DNA from: Novosphingobium sp. RL4
GTDB lineage: Bacteria > Pseudomonadota > Alphaproteobacteria > Sphingomonadales > Sphingomonadaceae
Length of the DNA: 64,000 nt
Assembly: GCF_035658495.1 (NCBI RefSeq)
Contig: NZ_CP141944.1
Coordinates: 3,250,001 to 3,314,000 of the forward strand
Reading direction: 5' to 3'
Shown: in pieces, positions 46,165-54,945 of the stretch
Position numbering within the stretch: position 1 is the stretch's first letter
Layout: the number at the start of each line of letters is the position of its first letter
The notes under the pieces: generated by a model
The model's database searches: none
Told to the model about the DNA's origin: nothing
Seen by the model: the letters and a program-made list of their open reading frames with translations, nothing else
Translations under genes and position numbers: made by a program

Positions 46165-47579
46165 TGCTCCGCCCCCTCGACCTGCATCCCGACCGGCTCC
46201 TCCCGGCCGAGCCCGCCACGCGAACAATCGCCCGCGAGCTTTACCAAAGCGTCGCGAAACTGCCGATCGTCAGTCCGCACGGCCATACCGACCCGCGCTG
46301 GTTCGCCGCGAACGAGACATTCGGCAATGCCACCGAACTGCTGCTGGTGCCGGACCATTATGTGTTCCGCATGCTCTATTCGCAGGGCATCCCGATGGAA
46401 TCGCTCGGCGTGCGCAATCCCGGCGTCGATCCGCGCGCGGCCTGGCGGCTGCTGGCGGAGAACTTCCACCTGTTCCGGGGCACGCCCTCCCGCATGTGGC
46501 TTGACTGGGTCTTCGCCGAAGCGTTCGGAATGGGTGTGCAGCTCTCGGCCGAAACCAGCGATCTCTATTTCGACACCATCACCGAGATGCTGGCGAGCGA
46601 CAGCTTCCGCCCCCGCGCCCTGTTCGACCGTTACGGCATCGAAGTGATCGCCACGACCGAAAGCCCGCTCGACACGCTGGAACACCATGCCGCGATCCGG
46701 GCGGACAATGCGCGTGCCGGGGGCTGGAAGGGCAAGGTCGTCACCGCCTATCGCCCCGATCCGGTGGTCGATCCCGAGTTCGAGGGTTTCCGCGAAAACC
46801 TGCGCCGGTTTTCCGAACTCACCGGGGAGGACTGCCTCACCTGGAACGGATACCTTGCCGCGCATCGCCAGCGCCGCCGCTTCTTCGCGGAAATGGGCGC
46901 TACCTCGACCGATCACGGGCACCCGACCCCGAAAACCGCCGATCTCCCGCGCGCCGAGGCCGAAGCCCTGTTCGCCAAAGTCACCAGCGCGGACTTCACC
47001 GCCGAGGACGCCGAACTGTTCCGCGCCCAGATGCTCACCGAAATGGCGGCGATGAGCCTCGACGACGGCCTCGTCATGCAGATCCACCCCGGCGCCTTCC
47101 GCAACCACAATGCCCGCGTCTTCGAACGCTTCGGCCGTGATAAGGGCGCCGACATCCCCTCGCGCACCGAATATGTGGCCAATCTCAAGCCCCTGCTCGA
47201 CAGGTTCGGCAACGAGCCCGGCCTCTCGATCATTCTCTTCACGCTGGACGAAAGCACTTATGCCCGCGAACTGGCGCCGCTCGCCGGGCATTATCCCTGC
47301 CTCAAGCTCGGGCCGGCATGGTGGTTCCACGACAGCCCCGAAGGCATGCGCCGGTTCCGCCGCATGACCACCGAAACCGCAGGCTTCTACAATACGGTCG
47401 GCTTCAACGACGATACACGGGCCTTCCTGTCGATCCCCGCGCGCCATGACGTTGCTCGCCGGATCGATTGCGGGTTCCTTGCGGAACTCGTCGTCGAGCA
47501 CCGCATCGAGGACTGGGAAGCGGCCGAACTGGCGCAGGACCTTACCTACAATCTCGTGAAGAAGGCCTATCGTTTGTGA
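46164..47579 (+). CDS. uxaC: Glucuronate/galacturonate isomerase UxaC
   Basis: Isomerises D-galacturonate to tagaturonate (and glucuronate to fructuronate). The 471 residues are full length with LPIVSPHGHTDPRWFAANETFGN (metal-binding His-x-His), TESPLDTLEHHAAIR, MQIHPGAFRNHN, LGPAWWFHDSPEGMRRFR and FVDDTRAFLSIPARHD-like FNDDTRAFLSIPARHD, plus DLTYNLVKKAYRL at the end. The ATG overlaps the GH43 stop by one base. Confidence 0.97.
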   Translation: MLRPLDLHPDRLLPAEPATRTIARELYQSVAKLPIVSPHGHTDPRWFAANETFGNATELLLVPDHYVFRMLYSQGIPMESLGVRNPGVDPRAAWRLLAENFHLFRGTPSRMWLDWVFAEAFGMGVQLSAETSDLYFDTITEMLASDSFRPRALFDRYGIEVIATTESPLDTLEHHAAIRADNARAGGWKGKVVTAYRPDPVVDPEFEGFRENLRRFSELTGEDCLTWNGYLAAHRQRRRFFAEMGATSTDHGHPTPKTADLPRAEAEALFAKVTSADFTAEDAELFRAQMLTEMAAMSLDDGLVMQIHPGAFRNHNARVFERFGRDKGADIPSRTEYVANLKPLLDRFGNEPGLSIILFTLDESTYARELAPLAGHYPCLKLGPAWWFHDSPEGMRRFRRMTTETAGFYNTVGFNDDTRAFLSIPARHDVARRIDCGFLAELVVEHRIEDWEAAELAQDLTYNLVKKAYRL

Positions 47580-48967
47580 GACTTTCCACTGCGAGCCTGC
47601 CGCAGCTTCCCGCCGACATCGCGCGCCCCCGTTACGAGCGGGGCGCGCAGGCGGCGGGCATCGTCCACTTCGGCATCGGCGCCTTCCACCGCGCCCACCA
47701 GGCCTGGTATACGGACCGGGCGATGGCGGCCGGGGACCGGGACTGGGCGATCACCGGCGTATCGCTGCGATCCGCCAATGTGGCGCGCCAGATGAACCCG
47801 CAGGACGGCCTCTATACCCTCACCGAATGCTCGGCCGCGGGCAACGAGACAGGGGTGATCGGATCGGTCGGCCGCGTCCTTGTCGCCAGCGAGGAACCGG
47901 AAGCCGTCATCGCTGCTCTTGCCGCGCCGGAAACGCGGATCGTCACTTTCACCATCACCGAGAAGGGCTACTGCCGCGCGGCGGACGGCTCGCTCGAACC
48001 CTTCCTCGCGCACCACGGCAGCGTCTATGCCTTCCTCGAACAAGGCCTGCGCCGCCGCCGCAACGCGGACCTTCCCGGCCTGACCCTGCTCTCGTGCGAC
48101 AATCTTGCCGATAACGGCCGCCAGCTTGAGCGGCTCATGGCCGAATACCTCGCGCGCCACGACCCCGAACTCGGCGCATGGGTCGCCGCGCATTGCGCCT
48201 TCCCCTGCTCCATGGTCGATCGCATCGTCCCCGCCACCACCGCTGCCGACCGCAAGACGGTCGCCGCGGCCACCGGGCTGGAGGATCAGGGCGCGGTGAT
48301 GACCGAACCGTTCAGCCAGTGGGTGATCGAGGACAAGTTCGCCGGTCCCCGCCCCGCGTGGGAAGCCGTGGGCGCGCAGCTCGTCGGCGATGTCGCCCCT
48401 TACGAGGCGGCCAAGCTGCGGATGCTCAACGGCGCGCACTCGGCGCTGGCCTACCTCGGGCTGGAGCACGGCCATGCTTTCGTTCACGAAGCAGTCGCCG
48501 ATCCGGCGATCCGCCCGCTGATCGAACGCCTGATGCGCGTCGAGGCCCAGCCGACCATCGCAGCCGCGCCGGGACAGGATCTGGACGCCTATGCCGAGGC
48601 CCTGCTGGCACGCTTCGCCAATCCGGCGCTCCAGCATCGGCTCATCCAGATCGCGATGGACGGCAGCCAGAAGATCCCGCAGCGCTGGCTGGAAACGCTT
48701 GCCGCCAACCAGGCCGAAGGCAGGCATTGCCCTGCGATCCTCTCGGCGCTGGCGGCATGGATGCGCCACGTTCGCGGCGACAACGCCGTGAACTGGGGCC
48801 CGGTCGATGACCCGATGGCCGTCCGTCTTGCCGATCTCTGGCGCGAGGAAGGCCCCGGCGGAATGCCGCGCGCCCTGTTCGGCGAACACGGGCTGTTCGC
48901 GGCCACCTGGCGGGCTTCGGCCGGCGACTTCGAAAGTCTGGCCGAGCATCTGGGGCAGAGAGTCTAG
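47576..48967 (+). CDS. uxuB: Mannitol dehydrogenase-family hexuronate reductase (UxuB type)
   Basis: 463-residue NAD-dependent polyol/uronate dehydrogenase. The N-terminal IVHFGIGAFHRAHQAWYTDRAM and later TITEKGYC, SCDNLADNG, FPCSMVDRIVP, EPFSQWVIEDKF and KLRMLNGAHSALAYLG identify the family and the fructuronate reductase/mannitol 2-dehydrogenase branch. In this locus, with UxaA but no UxaB-like protein, it probably reduces tagaturonate to altronate, so the symbol reflects family only. The GTG start overlaps the uxaC stop (GTGA). The TAG stop lies within the CTAG target copy of the IS. Confidence 0.9.
   Translation: MRLSTASLPQLPADIARPRYERGAQAAGIVHFGIGAFHRAHQAWYTDRAMAAGDRDWAITGVSLRSANVARQMNPQDGLYTLTECSAAGNETGVIGSVGRVLVASEEPEAVIAALAAPETRIVTFTITEKGYCRAADGSLEPFLAHHGSVYAFLEQGLRRRRNADLPGLTLLSCDNLADNGRQLERLMAEYLARHDPELGAWVAAHCAFPCSMVDRIVPATTAADRKTVAAATGLEDQGAVMTEPFSQWVIEDKFAGPRPAWEAVGAQLVGDVAPYEAAKLRMLNGAHSALAYLGLEHGHAFVHEAVADPAIRPLIERLMRVEAQPTIAAAPGQDLDAYAEALLARFANPALQHRLIQIAMDGSQKIPQRWLETLAANQAEGRHCPAILSALAAWMRHVRGDNAVNWGPVDDPMAVRLADLWREEGPGGMPRALFGEHGLFAATWRASAGDFESLAEHLGQRV
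48964..48967 (+). repeat. Left CTAG target-site copy
   Basis: CTAG flanks the left end of the insertion sequence and recurs at 50399-50402. It also contains the uxuB stop codon, so the insertion left uxuB intact. Confidence 0.75.
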
Positions 48968-50398
48968 CACTACTTTGGCAGAACGTTGATTTTTAGGATT
49001 CCCTTGGCGTTGAATGCGTGATTCATGAGGAGCCAGCTTTTATGGAGGCTGGCGATGGACGAGGACTGGCAAGCAGATCTGGAGCGTTGGCTTGAGCCAT
49101 ATCTGGGAAGTCTGGCGAACAAGACGCGGCGGCGGATGTGCCCGGCCTATATTGCCGGCTTGATTGGGCCTGGCGATCGCAAGAGCATTCAGCCCATGGC
49201 AGCTCGAACTGATGCCATCCCTTATGACCGGCTGCATCATTTCATCGGTGCCGGCCTGTGGGACAGCGCCCCGCTGGAAGCGATCTTGTGGAGCCAGGCA
49301 GATCAATTGGTCGGCGGCAACAAGGCCTGGCTGATCATCGACGATACGGCCTTGCCCAAGAAGGGCAAAGCTTCGGTCGGTGTCGCCCCGCAATATGCAA
49401 CGGTGCTCGGCAAGAATGCGAATTGTCAGACGATGGTTTCGGTAACGCTCGCATCAGGCGAAGTACCCATCATGCTGAGCCTGCGCCTGTTCCTGCCGGA
49501 AAGCTGGACCGACGATGCGGCGCGGATGACCAAAGCTGGCGTGCCTGAGCCTTTGCAGAGCTACCGCACAAAGCCCGAGATCGCAGTGGAGGAAATCGAC
49601 CGCGCAATCGCTGCCGGCGTTCGCTTCGGCTGCGTCTTGGCCGATGCCGGCTATGGGCTCTCGGCGTCGTTCCGACAGGCACTCACCGCCCGGGATCTAT
49701 GCTGGGCGGTCGGTATTCCCCGGCACCAGAAGGTCTATCCAGCCGATGTGCAATTGATTTTCCCGGTAGCGACACGGGGCCGGCCACGTGTCCGGCACGT
49801 GCCTGATGTCAAATCCCGAGCGGCCCATGCCATGCTCGAGGATGCGAAATGGCGACAGGTCAGTTGGAGGCGGGGAACGAAGGGGATGCTGAGCGCCCGC
49901 TTTGCCGCCATGCGCGTGCGCATCGCCGATGGCGCGCCCCAGCGGATTGGCTCTGCAGGAGCCCAGCATATGCCCGGCGAAGAGGTTTGGCTGGTGGGCG
50001 AGCATCGCTCGAACGGCGAGCGCAAATACTACCTCTCCAATCTGCCCGCAGGAACCTCGATCCGCGAGCTAGCAGGCGCGATCAAGGCCCGCTGGGTTTG
50101 CGAACAGGCTCATCAGCAACTCAAGGAAGAACTTGGCCTCGATCACTTCGAGGGAAGGTCATGGACGGGGCTGCATCGACACGCGCTCATGACAATGATG
50201 GCATACGCGTTTCTACAAACACAAAGGCTCGCTCAGGCGGGCCGGAAAAAAAAGAGTCTCCGGGCCGCCACCTCAGCCCAGTTTGCCAGCAGTTCGCCAA
50301 GCCATCCTTGACCGCTTGTCGCGCTCACCGCCAAGACATTGCCCTCATTGCGGAGGGGCGCTGTTTAAACCATCTAACCAAATTCTGCCAAAGTAGTG
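48968..50398 (+). mobile_element. IS701-family-like insertion sequence (1431 bp)
   Basis: Bounded by perfect 16-base inverted repeats CACTACTTTGGCAGAA (48968-48983) and its complement (50383-50398), and by CTAG on both sides, matching the 4-base target duplication known for IS701-type elements. It carries one transposase gene. It inserted at the CTAG end of a MITE-like repeat just after uxuB, without breaking a gene. Confidence 0.88.
49055..50311 (+). CDS. IS701-like transposase, C-terminal end frameshifted
   Basis: DDE transposase: LIIDDTALPKKGKASVGVAPQY (first Asp), CVLADAGYG (second Asp), and CEQAHQQLKEELGLDHFEGRSWTGLHRH (Glu with the long helix) are in order. I take the ATG at 49055 with GGAGG six bases upstream; an ATG at 49025 in frame gives 428 residues. 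The reading frame ends early because of a run of eight A at 50246-50253. One base fewer would continue in frame to a TAG at 50394 with the usual tail (GPPPQPSLPAVRQAILDRL and CPHCGG). So this copy is either damaged or read by slippage. Confidence 0.85.
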   Translation: MDEDWQADLERWLEPYLGSLANKTRRRMCPAYIAGLIGPGDRKSIQPMAARTDAIPYDRLHHFIGAGLWDSAPLEAILWSQADQLVGGNKAWLIIDDTALPKKGKASVGVAPQYATVLGKNANCQTMVSVTLASGEVPIMLSLRLFLPESWTDDAARMTKAGVPEPLQSYRTKPEIAVEEIDRAIAAGVRFGCVLADAGYGLSASFRQALTARDLCWAVGIPRHQKVYPADVQLIFPVATRGRPRVRHVPDVKSRAAHAMLEDAKWRQVSWRRGTKGMLSARFAAMRVRIADGAPQRIGSAGAQHMPGEEVWLVGEHRSNGERKYYLSNLPAGTSIRELAGAIKARWVCEQAHQQLKEELGLDHFEGRSWTGLHRHALMTMMAYAFLQTQRLAQAGRKKKSLRAATSAQFASSSPSHP

Positions 50399-50594
50399 CT
50401 AGGTCGTAAACTCATAAACGGCGCCATCGAGGTTTGAGGCAAAATGGCTCAGCGCCAGGAGGGAAGGCGCTGGAATATGTCGATATTTCAAGACTTCCCA
50501 ACGCAGCGCTGGGCCATTTTGGTCAAATGCCGAAGGGACGTCCAAATGGCTTCCAGCTCGCCTCGATGGTGCCGTTTATGAGTTTACGACCTAG
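50399..50594. mobile_element. MITE-like palindromic element
   Basis: 34-base inverted repeats with one mismatch form the ends (50399-50432 with 50561-50594), starting CTAGGTCGTAAACTCATAAA. A second nested inverted repeat (CAAAATGGC to GCGC, one mismatch) lies further in. Both ends carry CTAG, suggesting a 188-base core with CTAG duplication, as for IS5-type elements. There is no transposase, so mobilisation would be in trans. The left CTAG is also the IS701-like target copy. Confidence 0.7.
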
Positions 50595-50617
50595 GCGGCG
50601 GGGACGGGGCCCCTTCC

Positions 50618-51379
50618 TTAGACCGACGTGTCGAGCTTCGTTTCCATCCGGTAGTCCGGCAGCGAATCGAAGGCCTGCCGCAAGGCCTCTCCCCAGCCGG
50701 TGGAAACCGACTGGAAATAGGGATCGCCCGCGTCGATGCGCCGCTCGTGCAGCGGCGTGAAGCGGTCCTGCTCCAGCACCAGCAGGTCGAGCGGGAGGCC
50801 CACCGAGAGATTGGCTTTCAGCGTCGAATCGAACGATACGCAAAGCAGCTTCACCGCCGCCTCGAACGTCATCGAACGCTCGTAGCCCCGGATCAGGATC
50901 GGCCTGCCGTATTTGGTCTCACCGATCTGGAAGAAGGGCGTATCAAAGCTGGCTTCGATGAAATTGCCTTCGGGGTAGATCAGGAACAGGCGCGGCTCCA
51001 TGCCCTTGATCTGGCCGGCGACGATCATCGAGGCGCTGAACGTGCCGGAAGCCGCGCTCTGGCCGTTATCGGCGGCGCGTTCGGAAATGATGTCCTGCAG
51101 GAGATTGCCGACGATAGTGGCCACCTGGAACATGGTCGGCGCTTCGAGCAGCGAATTGTGCCGTTCCGCCGGGGCCTTGTTGCGTTCCTCCAACTGGCTG
51201 ATCACCGCCTGGGTCGTGGCGAGGTTGCCCGCCGTCATCACCGAGATCACGCGCTCGCCGGGGAGCTCCCAGTGGTACATCTTCCGGAAGGTCGAGATAT
51301 TGTCGACGCCGGAGTTGGTGCGGGTGTCGCTCATCAATACGAGCCCGCGATCCAACATCATGCCCACGCAATAGGTCAT
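50618..51379 (-). CDS. Anbu, bacterial proteasome-like peptidase
   Basis: 253-residue protein of the Anbu (ancestral beta-subunit) family of N-terminal nucleophile hydrolases. The start MTYCVGMMLDRGLVLMSDTRTN places Thr2 as the nucleophile after Met removal, with Asp18 and Lys33 in proteasome-like positions, and later SFDSTLKANLSVGLPLDLLVLE. Anbu forms helical rings in other bacteria and its substrate is not established. It is the last gene of a four-gene cluster typical for Anbu: ATP-grasp, alpha-E, transglutaminase, Anbu. Confidence 0.92.
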   Translation of the reverse strand: MTYCVGMMLDRGLVLMSDTRTNSGVDNISTFRKMYHWELPGERVISVMTAGNLATTQAVISQLEERNKAPAERHNSLLEAPTMFQVATIVGNLLQDIISERAADNGQSAASGTFSASMIVAGQIKGMEPRLFLIYPEGNFIEASFDTPFFQIGETKYGRPILIRGYERSMTFEAAVKLLCVSFDSTLKANLSVGLPLDLLVLEQDRFTPLHERRIDAGDPYFQSVSTGWGEALRQAFDSLPDYRMETKLDTSV

Positions 51380-51437
51380 GGAAGTTCTAACCCCTGAAAT
51401 CCTTCGCCCCGCGCGACCGATGCGGGGGTGCGGCCGT

Positions 51438-52301
51438 TCAGCCGCCCTGTCTCTGTTGTTGCCCGCCGCTTGCGGACTGCTGTTGCTGCTGTCCTAGCAG
51501 GTTCTCGGCCACCGACAAATGCACGTCGAGCCGCGTTTCCCCCGCTCCCATCGCGATACCAGTAATCGGAGCGGCCTCTGCATAGTCGCAACCGCTGGTT
51601 ACGCGGATGTACCGTTCGTCCGGGCAGATCGCGTTGGAAACGTCGAATCCGACCCAGCCGAGCCCCGGAATATACGCCTCGGCCCAGCCGTGCCCGGCTT
51701 CCTGCTCCACCCGGTCGTTCATGCGAAGATAACCGCCGACGTAGCGCATCGGGATATCGAGCAGGCGACCAGCGCTGATGAAGACGTGCGCATGATCCTG
51801 GCAGACGCCCTTTCCGGCGGCGAGCGCCTGTTCCGCCGTCGTCTCCGCATCGGTGGAACCGGGGAGATACTCGATCTCCTCGGCCACCGCGCTCGACAGG
51901 GCGTGGAGGAAGCCCAGCGTATCGGCGCGATCCGCATCGACAGAAGCCAGCAGCGAGCGCACCCGGCTTCCCGCGCGGGTCAGCACGGTCGGCCGCAGGA
52001 AGCACCAGAGCGGGGTGTGACCGCTGTGCGCGCCGGTGATGCCGCTGTTGTCGATCGTGCGCACCGTGCCCTTGCAGGTTACGATGACCTCGGGCGTGCC
52101 CGGCTCGATCGAGACGAGCGCGGTATGGTTCTGGTGATGGTCGTCGTACTGCGCCTCGGGCCGGGCGCCCTCGATCTCCATCTGCCAGTCGAGCACTTCC
52201 TGCCCATGCGTGGTCTTGGGTTTAAGGCGCAGGCGCTGCAGCCCGTGAGTGACCGGCCCGGCAAAGGCATAGCGAGTGGTATGCGTAACGGTCAGAAGCA
52301 C
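51438..52301 (-). CDS. Transglutaminase-like cysteine peptidase
   Basis: 287-residue protein with an N-terminal bacterial transglutaminase-like domain (THTTRYAFAGPVTHGLQRLRLKP) and a catalytic core: Cys in GKGVCQDHAHVF, His in AGHGWAEAYIPG and Asp in WVGFDVSN. The tail is rich in Gln (LLGQQQQQSASGGQQQRQGG), unusual for the family. The GTG at 52301 with AAGGA upstream is preferred over a much longer frame inside the alpha-E gene. It lies 14 bases after alpha-E. Confidence 0.9.
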   Translation of the reverse strand: MLLTVTHTTRYAFAGPVTHGLQRLRLKPKTTHGQEVLDWQMEIEGARPEAQYDDHHQNHTALVSIEPGTPEVIVTCKGTVRTIDNSGITGAHSGHTPLWCFLRPTVLTRAGSRVRSLLASVDADRADTLGFLHALSSAVAEEIEYLPGSTDAETTAEQALAAGKGVCQDHAHVFISAGRLLDIPMRYVGGYLRMNDRVEQEAGHGWAEAYIPGLGWVGFDVSNAICPDERYIRVTSGCDYAEAAPITGIAMGAGETRLDVHLSVAENLLGQQQQQSASGGQQQRQGG

Positions 52302-52315
52302 GGGTGGCTGTCCTT

Positions 52316-53263
52316 CTATTCGATGAACCGGTAATCGGCGGCGATGGCGCCCCCGATGCGCGTGGTCTTGCCGATGAAGTCCTGCAGGAATTCGTGCAGG
52401 CCCACTTCGAAGATATTCTCGATCGTGGTCTGGTGCAGGGCGTCTCCGGCCTGCCGGACCAACGCATGGGCGGAAGTCTCGTGCCCGTATTCCTTGGCGA
52501 GCCCCGCCATGTTGCTGCGGATCTTTTCGTAGCAGAACAACAGAGAGCGCGGGAACTGGCCGTCGAGGATCAGGAAGCGCGCGATCCCCCGCGGGTCCAT
52601 TGCGCCGGCATTGAGCCACGAATAGGCGCGGTTGCCCGCCACCGAGCGCAGCAGCGTATCCCACTGCACATTGTCGAGACTGGAACCGACCCACGCCGCC
52701 GAGGGCAGCAGCACGTAATACTTCACATCGAGGATGCGCGCGGTGCTGTCCGCCCGCTCGATGAAGGTGCCGATGCGCGCGAAGTTGAACACCTCGTTGC
52801 GCAGCATCGTGCCTTCGAGCGCGCCGCGCACCAGCGTTCCGGTGCGCCGGATCGTGGTGAGCACCTCGCCCAGGCTGGTTTCGCGCACGGGCCGCGAAAG
52901 CAGGTCGCGCAAGTGCATCCAGCCTTCGTTGGTGGTTTCCCACACGGCGTTTGTCAGGCTGTTGCGCACCATGCGGGCATTGGTGCGCGCATTCTCAAGC
53001 ATGGCGAGCACCGAACCGGGATTGTCCTTGTCGCGCAGCATGTAGTTGAACACCTGCGTCCCGGTGATGTCCGAGTGCTTCGCCCGGTAGTCCTCGATCA
53101 GGCCGGTGGTGGTCAGGACCGACTTCCACTCCTCGTCCTGCGAGTGCTTGTTCCCGCGGGTCAGCGCGAGATGAAAGCCGACGTCGATCAACCGCGCGGT
53201 ATTTTCCGCGCGTTCGAGATAGCGGCTCATCCAGTATACGCCGTTGGCGGCCCGGCCCAGCAT
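52316..53263 (-). CDS. Alpha-E domain protein
   Basis: 315-residue all-helical alpha-E protein, always found with a circularly permuted ATP-grasp enzyme and a transglutaminase. Key stretches are the start MLGRAANGVYWMSRYLERAENTARLIDV, FARIGTFIERADSTARILDVKYYVLLPS, RFLILDGQFPRSLLFCYEKI and the end IGGAIAADYRFIE. A role in a peptide ligase or modification step has been proposed for such clusters but is not established. It lies 28 bases after the ATP-grasp gene. Confidence 0.92.
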   Translation of the reverse strand: MLGRAANGVYWMSRYLERAENTARLIDVGFHLALTRGNKHSQDEEWKSVLTTTGLIEDYRAKHSDITGTQVFNYMLRDKDNPGSVLAMLENARTNARMVRNSLTNAVWETTNEGWMHLRDLLSRPVRETSLGEVLTTIRRTGTLVRGALEGTMLRNEVFNFARIGTFIERADSTARILDVKYYVLLPSAAWVGSSLDNVQWDTLLRSVAGNRAYSWLNAGAMDPRGIARFLILDGQFPRSLLFCYEKIRSNMAGLAKEYGHETSAHALVRQAGDALHQTTIENIFEVGLHEFLQDFIGKTTRIGGAIAADYRFIE

Positions 53264-53291
53264 CAGCGCGCCCTCGCTCGTTCAGGGCCCT

Positions 53292-54728
53292 TCATTCGTC
53301 CAGCACCCAAGAGTCCTTGGTGCCGCCGCCCTGCGAGGAATTGACCACCAGAGATCCTTTCTTGAGCGCCACGCGGGTCAACCCGCCGGGCGTGATGTCG
53401 ATGCCGTCGGGCGAGACCAGCACGAACGGGCGAAGGTCCACATGGCGCGGCGCCAGCCCCTCCTTGGTGAAGATCGGCACCGTGGAAAGCGAGAGCGTGG
53501 GCTGGGCGATGTAATTGTCCGGCCGCGCCCGCAGCTTGGCCTCGAAATCGGCGAGTTCCTTCTTCGAGGAGGTCGGCCCGATCAGCATGCCGTAGCCGCC
53601 CGAACCGTGGACTTCCTTCACGACCAGTTCGGCGAGATTGTCGAGCACATAGGCCAGCGCATCCGGCTCCGAGCAGCGCCAGGTCGGCACGTTGGAGAGA
53701 ATCGGCTTCTCTCCGGTATAGAACTCCACGATCTCGGGCATGTAGCTGTAGATCGCCTTGTCGTCGGCGATGCCGGTGCCCGGCGCATTTGCGATAGTGA
53801 TGCCGCCCGCGCGGTAGACATCCATGATCCCCGCCACGCCCAGCACCGAATCGGGATTGAAGCTGAGCGGGTCCAGGTAATCGTCGTCCACTCGGCGATA
53901 GATGACGTCGATCGCCTTGTAGCCCGTGGTCGTGCGCATGGCGACGCGCCCGTCCACCACGCGCAGGTCGCTGCCCTCCACCAGTTCCGCGCCCATCTGG
54001 TCGGCAAGGAAGGCATGTTCGAAATAGGCCGAGTTATAGATGCCCGGCGTCAGCACCGCGACCGTCGGCCGGCCCGATCCCTTGAAGGCGGGCGGCGCGC
54101 AGGCGCGCAGGGAACGGGCAAGCCGGCGCGGATAGTCCGACACGGGGCGCACCGGAATCCTGGTGAACAGTTCCGGGAACATCGCCATCATCGTTTCGCG
54201 GTTCTCGAGCATGTACGAGACACCGGACGGCGTGCGGGCGTTGTCCTCCAGCACCATGAATTCGTCAGGCCCGGTGCGGACGAGATCGATGCCGACGATA
54301 TGGGTATAGACGCCGCCCGGCGGCGTCATCCCGATCATCTGCGTGAGGAAGGCTTCATTGTCGCGCAGGGCCGAGATCGGCAGGCGGCCGGACCGGATGA
54401 TCTCCTGCCGGTGATAGAGATCCTGGAGGAAGGCATTGAGCGCCCTCACCCGCTGCTCGATCCCCCGCGTCAGCTTGCGCCATTCGCGCGCGGTGATGAT
54501 GCGCGGGATCATGTCGAACGGGATAAGCCGCTCTTCGGCGGCATCGTCGCCGTAGACGTTGAAGGTAATTCCGATGCGGCGGAAGAAGCGTTCGGCCTCG
54601 GCATCCTGGCGTTTCAGCCAGGTCTTGTCCTGCGAGTCGTACCAATTCCTGAAGTCTGCATAGGCAGGCCTGACCGACCCGTCCTCGTTGAGCATTTCGT
54701 CGTAATTGGTTCCGCCCGTAGCCGTCAT
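53292..54728 (-). CDS. Circularly permuted ATP-grasp protein
   Basis: 478-residue member of the circularly permuted ATP-grasp type 2 family. It shows ADFRNWYDSQDKTWLKRQDAEAERFFRRIGITFNVYGDDAAEERLIPFDMIPRII, VRTGPDEFMVLEDNARTPSGVSYMLENR, VVKEVHGSGGYGMLIGPTSSKKELADFEAKLRARPDNYIAQPTLSLS and HVDLRPFVLVSP. It heads the Anbu cluster and is presumed to be an ATP-dependent ligase. It starts with ATG after a GGGAG box in a 217-base gap without other features I can identify. Confidence 0.93.
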   Translation of the reverse strand: MTATGGTNYDEMLNEDGSVRPAYADFRNWYDSQDKTWLKRQDAEAERFFRRIGITFNVYGDDAAEERLIPFDMIPRIITAREWRKLTRGIEQRVRALNAFLQDLYHRQEIIRSGRLPISALRDNEAFLTQMIGMTPPGGVYTHIVGIDLVRTGPDEFMVLEDNARTPSGVSYMLENRETMMAMFPELFTRIPVRPVSDYPRRLARSLRACAPPAFKGSGRPTVAVLTPGIYNSAYFEHAFLADQMGAELVEGSDLRVVDGRVAMRTTTGYKAIDVIYRRVDDDYLDPLSFNPDSVLGVAGIMDVYRAGGITIANAPGTGIADDKAIYSYMPEIVEFYTGEKPILSNVPTWRCSEPDALAYVLDNLAELVVKEVHGSGGYGMLIGPTSSKKELADFEAKLRARPDNYIAQPTLSLSTVPIFTKEGLAPRHVDLRPFVLVSPDGIDITPGGLTRVALKKGSLVVNSSQGGGTKDSWVLDE

Positions 54729-54945
54729 TGTGACTCCCGTTTGTCCATGTGATGCAACATGGAAACGGACTTGCCAAGCGGTTACGCTGCAAGTGCGAAA
54801 GAAAAATTACTGCGCGAATTGGCGGAAATCGGACCGAATTGGTCGAATACCCAGCGCTCCGGGAAATGGCCGCAGCTTTGGCCTGTGCGGCAGGTGCTAA
54901 GCGGGTTGGCTAATCGATCCGTTCGAGCGCCCCGCCCTTCACAGC

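Noticed and set aside
50434-50760. 108-codon frame in the MITE-like element
   Set aside because: It passes out of the element into the antisense of the Anbu gene and shows no domain; not a transposase.
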